DNA of 64,000 nt from Paraflavitalea soli (GCF_003555545.1 NZ_CP032157.1:1-64000), one strand, 5' to 3'. Numbered from the stretch's first letter, positions 16,990 through 26,265 are shown. A program made the numbers and translations. The notes: a model not told the origin generated them from the sequence alone.

Positions 16990-19900
16990 ATGCAAAAGTA
17001 TCTAATGGCAGGATTATGGATAATCCTTTTATCCCCCCTGCTCCTGTCTGCTCAAACAGGCACTGATCCCATCATCAATTCCAACCTTTCAGGGAAAGTA
17101 ATTGATGCAAAGAACAAATTGCCCCTCGCCGGCGCAGGCATCGCCATCAAAGGCACCACCCACCAGGTGATAGCTGACAATGATGGTAAGTTCAGTTTCA
17201 AAACAGGACAACGGTTCCCCTACATCCTCATCATTACCAACGTAGGCTATCAGACCACCGAGGTCGTTGTCAATGAAGGCACCATTCTCATAGCATTAAA
17301 AGAAGCACCCAAAGACCTCGATGAAGTAGTCGTAGTAGGATATGGCCTGCAAAAAAGAAAAAGCCTCATCGGTTCTGTTGCTAAAGTAAGCCCTGCCCAA
17401 ACAAAGAACATTCCCGTTGCCAGCTTCGATGCACAGCTACAGGGGCAGGCAGCCGGCGTACAGGTCAACACCTTCTCCGGCTTACCCGGTGAAGGCGTTC
17501 GTGTACAGGTAAGAGGAACCTCCTCCATCAACTCCAGCAACGATCCCCTCTATGTGATCGATGGCGTATTTGCCAATAACAATACCCTGTCTACCATCAA
17601 CCTCGGCAGCAAGTTCACTTCGCCGTTGGCTGATATTAACCCGGTCGACTTCGAAAGCATCGAAGTGCTGAAAGATGCCAGCGCCATCGCTATCTATGGT
17701 TCCCGCGGCGCCAATGGCGTAGTACTCGTTACTACCAAACGCGGAGAGTTCAGCAACAACAAACCCAAGTTCAACCTCAACGTTTACCAGGGCTGGCAAT
17801 GGGCCGATCGCAGCCGCTTATGGGACCTCACCACAGGCCCCGAGCATGCCATGCTGGTCAATGAAGCCTATACCAATGCTGGCATAGAGAATCCTTCGCA
17901 AACAAAATACAGTTACGCTACCCGTCCTTTCCAGCCCAACACCAGTGGCGTAGCACAACCCTTCGCTACAGACAAACGCGGCAACCCCGAAGACCAGGGC
18001 ACTTACGACAGGCTGGCCGAAGTATTCCGCACAGCCCAGGTAAGGAACATTGATTTCAATGTTCGTGGTGGCAGCAAAACAGTGCGTTACTATCTCGGTG
18101 TAGGATACACCGGCCAGGAAGGTATTTTGAAACCGTATAAATTTACCCGCGGTAGTTTCAAGTTCAATGTAGATGCTAAACTGAGCGACCATGTACTGCT
18201 CGGTTCCAGCAACGGTGTATACCGTTCCTTCCGCCAGCAGGTACGCGGTGGAGCAGGGCAGGAGGCAGGTCACCTCTTATCCGCTTTGCATCACCCCACT
18301 TATTTCCCGCTCACCTATCCCGATGGTACCCCTTCACGCGGTTCTATTTATGAAAGCATCCTCAACCTCGTCAATACCGATATTGCCGATATCAATACCA
18401 AAAGCATCCGTTACCTGGGCAACCAGTTCCTCGAAGTGAGCATTACTCCCGATATCAAATTCAAAACTTCTTTCGGACTCGATTACAACAACTATAACGA
18501 AAGCGAATATTTCAATGACCAGACACAGATAGGTGGCGTGCTGAATACCGGTGGCTATAAGAATGAAGCCCTCTCCAGCTACAGCGTATTCCTCAACGAG
18601 CAAACCCTCAGCTACAACAATGGCCCCAATGCCAAACACAGCATAGCAGCCGTTATTGGTAATACCTTCCAAACTACCCAGCTCAACTTTAATTCCCTCA
18701 CCGGATCAGGTTTCCCCAACAATTCTTTCAAAGAAATATCGGCCGCTTCCAACCGTACTGCCGCACAAAGCGAAACAAAGTCTACCCTCGCTTCCTTCTT
18801 TGGTCGTGTAAACTATAGTTACGACAATAAATATTTCATGGAAGCTACCCTCCGCGCAGACGGCTCTTCTAAATTCGGCGCCAACAACCGGTGGGGATAT
18901 TTCCCCGGCGTAGGCGTCGCCTGGAGATTGAAAGAAGAATCCTTCCTGCGCGATGTAAACCAGGTATCCGACCTGAAACTGCGTGCGAGCGTAGGCGCTG
19001 CCGGCAACCAGAATGGCATCAGCGACTTTGCTTCCCGCGGCCTCTGGTCAGGCAATGCACAGTACTCCGACAACCCTACCAGTGGTGAAAAGCCCGGTAC
19101 CGCCCATTTTCAATTGGAAAACCCCGACCTCAAATGGGAGAAGACCACCACATACAACCTGGGTATTGATGCCGGTTTCTTTAAGAATCGGTTGCTCGTA
19201 GACCTCAACCTCTATTATAAATACACCACCGATGCCTTATTGTATGTGCCCGTACCCGGCTCCACCGGTTATATAAGCTCATTGGCCAATGGCGGAGAGA
19301 TCAGCAACAAAGGCATCGAGCTGGGGATCACCAGCACCAATATCAGCACCAAAGATTTTGAGTGGGGCACCAGCTTCAACATCGCCCGCAATGTGAACCG
19401 CGCTGAAAAACTCGTAAGCCCCATCACCTTCGAAGCCCGCGAATACATTCGTACCGAAGAAGGCGCTCAGCTTGGTTCTTACTGGTTGTACAAACAATTG
19501 TATGTAGATCCCCAAACAGGCAATGCCGTGTTTGATGATGTAGACAAGGATGGCAAACTCACCGCAGCCGACCGTCAACTGCTGGGCAATCTCATTCCTG
19601 ATTTCTTTGGTGGCATCACCAACCGTTTTGCCTGGAAAGGGTTTGACCTCAATGTACTCTTCACCTTCCAGTATGGCAACAAAGTATACAACTTCAACCG
19701 CTTCATCCTCGAAGGTGGTGGCACACGCGATGCTTCCCGTTCCATACTCAAAAGCCAGTTGAACAGGTGGCAGAAGCCCGGCGATATCACCGATGTGCCC
19801 CGCCTCACCTTCTTTGGTAACAATTATACCATCGAACAAAACAGCCGTTTCCTCGAAGACGCTTCTTTCCTGCGTCTCAAAGCTATCACATTCGGTTATA

Positions 19901-20103
19901 CCCTGCCCGATAGCTGGAGTGCCAAAGCGAAACTGGAAAAGGTACGCTTCTATGCACTCGCCACCAACCTGTGGATCACAACAAAATATACCGGTGCCGA
20001 TCCCGAATCCTCTGGTAGCGCCTTGCAAAACAGGCAGGGCCTGGACACCGCTACGCCACCGCAACCCGTAGGCATTCAAATAGGCGCCAACATATCATTT
20101 TGA
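16990..20103 (+). CDS. SusC/RagA-family TonB-linked outer membrane transporter
   Basis: This 1037-residue transporter has a signal peptide (MQKYLMAGLWIILLSPLLLS, AQ), then a carboxypeptidase-regulatory-like beta domain (about 32-115; LSGKVIDAKNKLPLAGAGIA). The TonB box/plug follows (DEVVVVGYGLQKRKSLIGSV; VRVQVRGTSSINSSNDPLYV; VLKDASAIAIYGSRGANGVV), then a 22-stranded barrel ending in ISF. It lacks the STN signalling domain, so it is not expected to work through an anti-sigma factor. It forms a gated complex with the SusD lipoprotein encoded 103 nt downstream. The operon continues with DoxX-like proteins and a YeiH-like exporter and no glycanase, so the substrate is probably not a polysaccharide. 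Confidence 0.95.
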   Translation: MQKYLMAGLWIILLSPLLLSAQTGTDPIINSNLSGKVIDAKNKLPLAGAGIAIKGTTHQVIADNDGKFSFKTGQRFPYILIITNVGYQTTEVVVNEGTILIALKEAPKDLDEVVVVGYGLQKRKSLIGSVAKVSPAQTKNIPVASFDAQLQGQAAGVQVNTFSGLPGEGVRVQVRGTSSINSSNDPLYVIDGVFANNNTLSTINLGSKFTSPLADINPVDFESIEVLKDASAIAIYGSRGANGVVLVTTKRGEFSNNKPKFNLNVYQGWQWADRSRLWDLTTGPEHAMLVNEAYTNAGIENPSQTKYSYATRPFQPNTSGVAQPFATDKRGNPEDQGTYDRLAEVFRTAQVRNIDFNVRGGSKTVRYYLGVGYTGQEGILKPYKFTRGSFKFNVDAKLSDHVLLGSSNGVYRSFRQQVRGGAGQEAGHLLSALHHPTYFPLTYPDGTPSRGSIYESILNLVNTDIADINTKSIRYLGNQFLEVSITPDIKFKTSFGLDYNNYNESEYFNDQTQIGGVLNTGGYKNEALSSYSVFLNEQTLSYNNGPNAKHSIAAVIGNTFQTTQLNFNSLTGSGFPNNSFKEISAASNRTAAQSETKSTLASFFGRVNYSYDNKYFMEATLRADGSSKFGANNRWGYFPGVGVAWRLKEESFLRDVNQVSDLKLRASVGAAGNQNGISDFASRGLWSGNAQYSDNPTSGEKPGTAHFQLENPDLKWEKTTTYNLGIDAGFFKNRLLVDLNLYYKYTTDALLYVPVPGSTGYISSLANGGEISNKGIELGITSTNISTKDFEWGTSFNIARNVNRAEKLVSPITFEAREYIRTEEGAQLGSYWLYKQLYVDPQTGNAVFDDVDKDGKLTAADRQLLGNLIPDFFGGITNRFAWKGFDLNVLFTFQYGNKVYNFNRFILEGGGTRDASRSILKSQLNRWQKPGDITDVPRLTFFGNNYTIEQNSRFLEDASFLRLKAITFGYTLPDSWSAKAKLEKVRFYALATNLWITTKYTGADPESSGSALQNRQGLDTATPPQPVGIQIGANISF

Positions 20104-20120
20104 TCACTGATAAACAATTT

Positions 20121-20184
20121 TATCGAAGCAAACGCATTGCCGATTGCCGACTGCCGATTTCCGACTGCCGACTGCCGGTTACCG
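20121..20184. repeat. 25-bp dispersed repeat plus ATTGCCG 7-bp tandem array
   Basis: Between susC and susD, 20121-20145 matches 46184-46208 with one mismatch over 25 bp. It leads into seven 7-bp units from 20136 to 20184 that are variants of ATTGCCG/ACTGCCG. The array lies just upstream of the susD start. Confidence 0.65.
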
Positions 20185-20206
20185 ATTCACAACTAAAAAA
20201 AAGATC

Positions 20207-21511
20207 ATGAAAAAGATATTCATCATAATAATGGCAACAACCCTCCTGGCATTGCCCTCCTGCAAAAAATACCTCGACGTAGAACCCGTCGACCTGGTGT
20301 CTGACGGGGAAACCATCTTCGATAAAACCTCTGCCGAAACAGCACTCCGTGGTGCTTACCGCGGACTGGCCAGCTTAAATTACAGTGGAGGCTTTCAGAA
20401 TACCATCTTGCAATCAGGCGCTGACGTAGTATCTGTGAATACTAGTCTTACCGACCTCTCCGTCACCAACTACAACCTGCGGTCTGATATTCCTTTCCTG
20501 CAAACCTATTGGAACAACAACTACAATACCATCAACCGCACCAACCACATCATTGAGAAAGTGCCTGCCGTAACTGACCTCAAATTGGCCGATGGTATTC
20601 GCAACCAGGTAATAGGAGAGGCTTATTTCATCAGGGCCCTTTCTTACTTTGACCTGGCCCGGTTGTATGGCAACGTGCAGATATTCCTGACCCCTACCAA
20701 AGTAGTAGCAGACAAACTGGGTGTTAAGAAAAGCACCAAAGAGCAGGTGCTGGCCCAGGTATTGGACGACCTCAACAAGGCAGAGCCTTTACTGTCAACT
20801 ACCGTCATCAGGAACAGGGCCAATAAATTTACCTTATATGCTTTGCGGGCAAGATTATACCTCTACCAGCAGAAATACGAGGAAGCAGAAAAAGAGGCCG
20901 ATAAGGTACTTGCCAATAGCAACTTTAAGCTCATCAAGCCATTCAACCTGGCCGCTGGTACTACCGAATCTATATTCGAGCTCACCTACAGCATCAATGA
21001 CCAGAATCCTGGTTTCACGTTGTGGAGAGGCAACAGGCAGCTTTCTCCTTCTACCACCCTGCACAACCTGCTCAATGATCCGGCCGTGGGTGGTGGCCGC
21101 AAGCTATTGTCCGTGGTCAACACCTCTAACCAATATATCGGCGGCATTTTCCCTGTCAATACTTCTCCCAATTATGTATTGCGCACGGCCGAGGTATACC
21201 TCATCAGGGCCGAAGCCCGCGCCAAAAAGACCACACCCGATCTGGAGGGCGCTACTGCCGACCTGAATGAAGTAAGGCTCCGCTCAGATATTGCAAAAAC
21301 GACAGCTACCACCAAAGAGCAGATCATTCTGGCCATTGAAAATGAACGCAGGGTAGAGTTGGCGCTGGAGCCGCACCGTTGGTTCGACCTGGTACGTACC
21401 GGCCGTGCACCCGCTGTACTGGGTCTTTCCAATGCCAACAAATACATATTCCCGATACCGGCCGCCGAAATATTGGCCAACCCGGCACTGGTCCAAAACC
21501 CGGATTACTAA
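20207..21511 (+). CDS. SusD/RagB-family outer membrane lipoprotein
   Basis: This 434-residue lipoprotein starts MKKIFIIIMATTLLALPSC; the Cys at residue 19 is lipidated. The typical SusD opening follows (KKYLDVEPVDLVSDGETIFD), then helical TPR-like segments (GEAYFIRALSYFDLARLYGN; RARLYLYQQKYEEAEKEADK) and the C-terminal RWFDLVRTGRAP and IPAAEILANPALVQNPDY endings. The ATG at 20207 is chosen because an upstream extension to 20144 would read through the 7-bp repeat. It caps the SusC barrel and binds the substrate. At 434 residues it is shorter than most glycan-binding SusD proteins. Confidence 0.95.
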   Translation: MKKIFIIIMATTLLALPSCKKYLDVEPVDLVSDGETIFDKTSAETALRGAYRGLASLNYSGGFQNTILQSGADVVSVNTSLTDLSVTNYNLRSDIPFLQTYWNNNYNTINRTNHIIEKVPAVTDLKLADGIRNQVIGEAYFIRALSYFDLARLYGNVQIFLTPTKVVADKLGVKKSTKEQVLAQVLDDLNKAEPLLSTTVIRNRANKFTLYALRARLYLYQQKYEEAEKEADKVLANSNFKLIKPFNLAAGTTESIFELTYSINDQNPGFTLWRGNRQLSPSTTLHNLLNDPAVGGGRKLLSVVNTSNQYIGGIFPVNTSPNYVLRTAEVYLIRAEARAKKTTPDLEGATADLNEVRLRSDIAKTTATTKEQIILAIENERRVELALEPHRWFDLVRTGRAPAVLGLSNANKYIFPIPAAEILANPALVQNPDY

Positions 21512-21518
21512 ATTCCAA

Positions 21519-21549
21519 GGGTGGGTCGCCCTTAAAGGGCGGCTCACCC
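21519..21549. repeat. 31-bp dispersed palindrome, copy 1
   Basis: GGGTGGGTCGCCC and GGGCGGCTCACCC are near-perfect arms around a TTAAA centre, right after the susD stop. Copies 2 and 3 are at 26266-26306 and 30811-30846. Confidence 0.65.
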
Positions 21550-21589
21550 GGATTCCAAAGTCAGTTCACCCTGGCCTTAACGTCTGTCA

Positions 21590-21740
21590 GAGTTTACCCG
21601 GCCTTAGCGGGGCTGAGCCTGTCGAAGCCGTCTAATGGAGCTTGTAGAAGGCGCTTTCCTGCTCCGTAGGAGCAAAAGCTTTGTAGCATGAATTTGTCTC
21701 GTAACACGCGGCCCCTTTAGGGGACGCACCACCGCCCAAT
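21590..21740. repeat. composite dispersed repeats between susD and doxX-like gene
   Basis: The gap holds GGCTGAGCCTGTCGAAGCC at 21611-21629, a GTTTACCC...GCCTTAGCGGGGCT module that recurs inverted near 48085-48120, and a GCTCCGTAGGAGC...GCTTTGTAGC...GCCCCTTTAGGGG module related to the repeats at 30854-31019. No ORF is supported here. Confidence 0.55.
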
Positions 21741-21763
21741 CAATCAAATTAAAATCGCATCAT

Positions 21764-23191
21764 ATGAGCGAAACAGTTTCATTCAAGGCACCCACTCCCT
21801 TTGAACGGTGGTTCCAGCCTGTCAATAGCCGGTTGCAAAAAATAGTGCAGCCCGGTTATGAAGCAAAACCATGGAAGCCGGCCGAGGTCATCCTCTTCCG
21901 CTTCTTCTTCCTATTCTTCCTGCTGCTCATCCTGCCCATCGACTGGAAGTTTTACCGGGAAGTATGGGCCATCAACTGGGCACACCTTCATTTCCACGAC
22001 CTGTTCCGGTTATCCAAATACCAAACCCAGTTCATCGCCCAGGATAAACTGCCCGCCTATGGCATAGGTGTGTTTACCAATTGGGGTATTGCCATCCTGG
22101 TAGCCGCTGCCGGTACTGCCCTGTGGACAAAGCTGGATAAGACAAAAAAGGAATACAACGTCCTGTATTATTGGCTGCGTGTAGTGCTTCGCTATAAGCT
22201 GGCCATCGTGCTCATTACTTATGGCTTTATCAAGTTGTTTCCCCTGCAAATGCCTTATCCTTCCCTCAGTGATTTGCAAACCAATTACGGGGATTACTTT
22301 CCCTGGAAGATCTATTTCCAAACCACCGGCATTGCACCCAAATACCAGTCCTTCCTGGGTTTTGTGGAGATACTCGCTGCCTTCCTGTTATTCAACCGGA
22401 AGACTGTTACTTTTGGTGTAGGCCTCATCTTTGGTTTTATAGGCAATGTGGCCGTGGTCAATGGCTTTTATGATGTGGGCGAGCTCATCACCAGCACCTT
22501 CATTGTACTCGTAGCATCTTTCCTCTTCATATACGACATCCCCAGGTTATGGCATTTCCTGGTACAGGAGCTGCCTACGAAAGCCAATAAGCTCGTGCCG
22601 CGCTTCTCCGATAAGAAACTCAAAGCCGTACGTACCACCGGGAGAGTAGCGTTCCTGCTCTTTATCCTCCTCTTTGGGTATAAAACCTTCGACAACTATA
22701 CCCACGATCCTTACAAAGTACCCAAAACAGCTGGCCTCCGCGATTCCTATGGTTTCTACAATGTAAAGGAGTTCGTGTTGAACCACGATACCATCCCTTA
22801 TTCCAATACCGATCCCAATCGCTGGCAGGATGTGATCTTTGAAAAATGGAGCACCCTTACCATCAAGGTCAACCGGCCCGTGAAGATCGATTTCTCCAGC
22901 GGTGAAAAAGTAGCAGAGAAAGACATCGACAGGAACTATGAACTGGCCGGCCTCGCTGGCCGCCATTATTTCTACTACGATGCCGATACTGTCAACCATA
23001 CCCTGGCCCTGCAGAATAAGAACATTCATCACCGCAACGAAAAACTGTCCCTGCAATATGCTTTTCCCAATGATTCCACCATTATACTGAATGGCATCAA
23101 TGAGAACAGCGATTCCATACACGTAGTCCTCAACAGGATCAATAAAAAATACATGATGTTTGAAGGTCGTCGCCGGCCTGTAAAAATTTAA
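21764..23191 (+). CDS. DoxX-like integral membrane protein, paralog A
   Basis: This 475-residue polytopic protein has several transmembrane helices: ILFRFFFLFFLLLILPI near residue 45, GIAILVAAAGTALW, a pair around LAIVLITYGFIKLF, YQSFLGFVEILAAFLLFN, VTFGVGLIFGFIGNVAVV, STFIVLVASFLFIY and VAFLLFILLFGY near residue 305. The middle resembles the DoxX family (RYKLAIVLITYGFIKLF; FLGFVEILAAFLLF). After the last helix comes a soluble C-terminal domain of about 150 residues (NRWQDVIFEKWSTLTIKVNR; LALQNKN; DSIHVVLNRINKKYMMFEGR) that the next gene also carries. The family's role is poorly defined; DoxX/DoxD relatives act in thiosulfate or quinone redox. Confidence 0.8.
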   Translation: MSETVSFKAPTPFERWFQPVNSRLQKIVQPGYEAKPWKPAEVILFRFFFLFFLLLILPIDWKFYREVWAINWAHLHFHDLFRLSKYQTQFIAQDKLPAYGIGVFTNWGIAILVAAAGTALWTKLDKTKKEYNVLYYWLRVVLRYKLAIVLITYGFIKLFPLQMPYPSLSDLQTNYGDYFPWKIYFQTTGIAPKYQSFLGFVEILAAFLLFNRKTVTFGVGLIFGFIGNVAVVNGFYDVGELITSTFIVLVASFLFIYDIPRLWHFLVQELPTKANKLVPRFSDKKLKAVRTTGRVAFLLFILLFGYKTFDNYTHDPYKVPKTAGLRDSYGFYNVKEFVLNHDTIPYSNTDPNRWQDVIFEKWSTLTIKVNRPVKIDFSSGEKVAEKDIDRNYELAGLAGRHYFYYDADTVNHTLALQNKNIHHRNEKLSLQYAFPNDSTIILNGINENSDSIHVVLNRINKKYMMFEGRRRPVKI

Positions 23192-23195
23192 GCAT

Positions 23196-24719
23196 ATGTC
23201 AACCACCACCATCAACCTTGCCTTGCCCGCTGAGGCCAGGGTACTCGAAGAACAAGCCGCTGCCAATGGGGCGCCCGTATCACCCCTCACACCCTGGTCG
23301 CCATTTACCAAATTGGCTTTCCGCATTGGCTTCCTCTACATGCTCTTCCTGTGTATCCCTACCTATCCCAAATTCTATGAGCACCTCTTTGGTCTTCGAT
23401 GGGGCAAGATCACCTACCACGACTTCCAGAGCATAGTAGCTTTCTGGCCACCCCAGTTGGTGCTCATCGAATCCGAGGAAGGCGTATTCGGTTTACTCAA
23501 CTACATCAACCTCATCCTTGTATTTGTGGCCGCCATCGTTGGTGGCCTCATCTGGACCGCCTTCGACAGGAAAACGCCGCGTTACGATAAACTCTATTAT
23601 TGGATCAGGGTACTGGCCCGTTACCGCCTGGCCTATGGTATGATAGGGTGGGGCCTCAAAAAAGCATTCCCCATGCAAATGGTCTATCCCACCATGGGCA
23701 TGCTCAATACCCCCTTTGTCGACATGGCCGAAAAGAAATTATACTGGTCCCATGTAGGCGTCTCTTTTGGCTATACCATATTCCTGGGTTTTGCAGAGAT
23801 CGTTCCCGGTCTCCTCCTATTGCATAGAAAGACCGCTGTACTGGGTGCTGCCCTCGCTGCCGTGGTTACTTTCAATATCTGTATCGCCAACCATGTCTAT
23901 GATGCCGGCGTAGCTGTACCGGCTGCTTATTTTGCCATCATTGGCACCTATATCGCCTGGTACGAACTGCCCAAAATATGGAGACTCGTAGTGCAGGAAA
24001 AGGACATCACCTATGCAAAAAGATATTATCCCGTATTCCCCCAAAAGTGGAAGCGCAACCTCCGTACAGGGATTAAAATCACATTTAATTTCATCTTTGT
24101 TCCCCTCGCTGCTGCCATGTGGGCCTACGGCTTTTTCTATGGGAATAATTACAATATCCCCAGCACACCGGGACTGCCGGAAGCCAAAGGCACCTACACA
24201 GTGACCGAATTCAGGGTAAACAATAAATGGATACCTTACAACCCAGGTGATTCTATAAGGTGGCAGGATGCTATCTTTGAGAACTGGTCAACCCTGAGCT
24301 ATAAGGTCAACCGGGGAGCCATTGCAGACAGGATGATCGGGTATTCGCCCCTGCGGGTAAAGGATGATAAGAAGAACAACAAGCTCAACCAGGTCAATAC
24401 CCAGGATTCAGACCAGCTGGCCAAACAAAAGAAGAACCGCGATCTCGGCGTTACCCGCTGGGAAGTAGGCGGGATGGCTGGCGACAGGCGCTACTTCTTT
24501 TATACCGCTGATACCGTAAAGAAAGTATTGTACCTGCAAAACAAGAACAAGAACCACGACGACGAAACCCAGGTGCTGCATTACAGCAGGCCCACGCCCA
24601 ACAGGATTATCCTTACCGGGTTGAATGAATTCAGGGATTCTATTTACGTGGTGCTCGACAGGACCGATAAGAAATACCCCCTGGTAGAAGGGCGGCAAAC
24701 AACCATTAAAGCATTTTAA
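23196..24719 (+). CDS. DoxX-like integral membrane protein, paralog B
   Basis: This 507-residue polytopic protein is clearly homologous to the preceding one and begins 4 nt after it. Matching pieces include YRLAYGMIGWGLKKAFPMQM (A: YKLAIVLITYGFIKLFPLQM), IFLGFAEIVPGLLLLHRKT, IRWQDAIFENWSTLSYKVNR and DSIYVVLDRTDKKYPLVEGR. It has a longer soluble loop near residues 395-430 (KDDKKNNKLNQVNTQDSDQL) that A lacks. The N-terminus has no signal peptide. Tandem duplication followed by divergence, with one copy extended, suggests the two proteins form a heterodimeric membrane complex. The substrate is unknown; linkage to SusCD and a YeiH-like exporter suggests a role in organosulfur handling. Confidence 0.8.
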   Translation: MSTTTINLALPAEARVLEEQAAANGAPVSPLTPWSPFTKLAFRIGFLYMLFLCIPTYPKFYEHLFGLRWGKITYHDFQSIVAFWPPQLVLIESEEGVFGLLNYINLILVFVAAIVGGLIWTAFDRKTPRYDKLYYWIRVLARYRLAYGMIGWGLKKAFPMQMVYPTMGMLNTPFVDMAEKKLYWSHVGVSFGYTIFLGFAEIVPGLLLLHRKTAVLGAALAAVVTFNICIANHVYDAGVAVPAAYFAIIGTYIAWYELPKIWRLVVQEKDITYAKRYYPVFPQKWKRNLRTGIKITFNFIFVPLAAAMWAYGFFYGNNYNIPSTPGLPEAKGTYTVTEFRVNNKWIPYNPGDSIRWQDAIFENWSTLSYKVNRGAIADRMIGYSPLRVKDDKKNNKLNQVNTQDSDQLAKQKKNRDLGVTRWEVGGMAGDRRYFFYTADTVKKVLYLQNKNKNHDDETQVLHYSRPTPNRIILTGLNEFRDSIYVVLDRTDKKYPLVEGRQTTIKAF

Positions 24720-24740
24720 AAGACAGAACAACACATCAAC

Positions 24741-26180
24741 ATGTCATACGAAAACACAACCGTACCCGCCGCCACTTTGAACGCGGACGCCTTACCACCT
24801 TTGCCCGAGAAAAAAACTTTCCTTCAATCCCTCACCGAAGACTGGTGGGCTGTGCTCATCGGCAGCACTATCATTATCGGGGCACTGGTGATTGTGGCAG
24901 CCGTTACAGGTTTTAAATTCACTACACCCGTATACCAATGGGCTACCACAGACGATCTGTTGAGCAAAGTATTAACAGGCCCCAATCTCCTGCTCATTGC
25001 AGGCATTGGTGTATTGTTTGCTGTATTGTCTTCCGTGGCCATTGGACTTTCCGGCGGCAGCATCAGCAAATACCTCACCGGGTTTTCACTGGTATTTGTA
25101 ATAGGAATTATTTCACTGATCATTGCGGGTAACAAGACCATCAATTACTACGGCGTGGAATATGTAGTATTTGCCCTGCTCATCGGTTTGCTGATTGGCA
25201 ACCTCACCAAAATACCCGACTGGCTGCGTGAAGCTGCCCGCTCTGAATTCTTCATCAAGACCGGCCTCGTCATACTGGGAAGTAGTATACTCTTTACCGA
25301 CATAGTAAAAGCAGGTTTGCCCGGCATCCTGCAGGCCGTATTGGTGGTAAGTGTGGTATGGTTCTTTGCCCTGTGGCTGAGCCGGAAGTTAAAAGTAGAT
25401 GATGAGTTTGGTGTCATCCTGGCTTCAGCTGTCGCCATCTGTGGTGTGTCCGCCGCCATTGTTGCTGCCGGGGCCATCAAAGGTGATAAGAAGAAACTGT
25501 CCTATGTTACCACCCTGGTATTACTGGTGGCCATTCCCATGATGATCCTGCAGCCCTGGCTCATAAAAGTGTTGAACATCCCGGAAGTAGTGGGAGGCGC
25601 CTGGCTGGGTGGCACACTCGATACTACCGCCACCGTTACTGCCGCCGCCGCTCTCGTAGGGCCTGCAGCGTTGAAAGCCGGTGTGATCATTAAGTTTTCA
25701 CAGAATGTACTGATAGGGGTGGCTGCTTTCTTCATTGCCATCTGGTGGACCTACCGCAAAGGTGCCAATGCGACTGGTAGCGGGCTGAGCCTGTCGAAGC
25801 CTACAACTGCGGCACTAGATGCCGACCTGAGCCCGTCGAAGCCTTCCCCAACAGAAAAACCCGGCCTCGGCGTTGTATGGGAGCGCTTTCCCAAATTTGT
25901 ATTGGGCTTTATCGCCGCTTCCCTCATCTTTTCTTTTCTTATTCCTGTCGACACTGCCAAATCCGTGGGTGGCATTCTCAATAGCCTGCGCACCGTATGG
26001 TTTGCCCTTGCCTTTGTAGCCATCGGTCTCGAAGCACGCTTTACCGACCTGGTGAAAATAGAAGGTGGACGCCCCGCCATCGCCTTTGTCGGCGCCCAGC
26101 TTTTCAACATCCTCTGGACCCTCATCTGGGCCTGGCTGCTTTTCGGAGGTATCCTCCTCGCAGCACCAGACATTAAATAA
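24741..26180 (+). CDS. YeiH/UPF0324-family putative sulfate exporter
   Basis: This 479-residue membrane protein has about ten helices and the UPF0324 (YeiH) hallmarks: GVEYVVFALLIGLLIGNLTK, FFIKTGLVILGSSILF, CGVSAAIVAAGAIKGDKKKL, PMMILQPWL, GGAWLGGTLDTTATVTAAAA and the C-terminal GLEARFTDLVKIEGGRPAIA. Family members are annotated as putative sulfate/sulfite exporters, mainly from links to sulfonate (taurine) use. A hydrophilic loop near residues 345-375 contains two in-frame copies of a dispersed repeat (see the repeat entry at 25783). The gene follows paralog B by 21 nt and likely ends the operon. Confidence 0.85.
   Translation: MSYENTTVPAATLNADALPPLPEKKTFLQSLTEDWWAVLIGSTIIIGALVIVAAVTGFKFTTPVYQWATTDDLLSKVLTGPNLLLIAGIGVLFAVLSSVAIGLSGGSISKYLTGFSLVFVIGIISLIIAGNKTINYYGVEYVVFALLIGLLIGNLTKIPDWLREAARSEFFIKTGLVILGSSILFTDIVKAGLPGILQAVLVVSVVWFFALWLSRKLKVDDEFGVILASAVAICGVSAAIVAAGAIKGDKKKLSYVTTLVLLVAIPMMILQPWLIKVLNIPEVVGGAWLGGTLDTTATVTAAAALVGPAALKAGVIIKFSQNVLIGVAAFFIAIWWTYRKGANATGSGLSLSKPTTAALDADLSPSKPSPTEKPGLGVVWERFPKFVLGFIAASLIFSFLIPVDTAKSVGGILNSLRTVWFALAFVAIGLEARFTDLVKIEGGRPAIAFVGAQLFNILWTLIWAWLLFGGILLAAPDIK
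25783..25843 (+). repeat. two in-frame dispersed repeats inside the YeiH-like gene
   Basis: GGCTGAGCCTGTCGAAGCC (25783-25801) and ACCTGAGCCCGTCGAAGCC (25825-25843) are 42 bp apart, an exact multiple of three. They encode GLSLSKP and DLSPSKP in a cytoplasmic or periplasmic loop. The same repeat occurs between genes at 21611-21629 and 30786-30804. Confidence 0.7.
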
Positions 26181-26265
26181 ACAGATCAAAATGCTTAAAT
26201 AAATAGATCAAAATGCAAATAAATAGATCAAAATGCAAATAGGTAGATTAGCGTGCAAATAAAAA
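26179..26265. repeat. 20-bp tandem repeat after the YeiH-like gene
   Basis: AAATAGATCAAAATGCAAAT occurs twice without a gap (26201-26220 and 26221-26240), with diverged units before (22 bp, 26179-26200) and after (26241-26260). The array runs directly into the 31-bp palindrome. Confidence 0.7.

Noticed and set aside
19279-20079. 266-codon open frame antisense to susC
   Set aside because: It is a shadow of the SusC barrel: composition (E/A/G/F-rich), no family resemblance, and the sense frame is unambiguous.
22547-23326. 259-codon frame antisense to the two DoxX-like genes
   Set aside because: It spans the junction of two well-supported genes on the other strand and shows no recognisable features.
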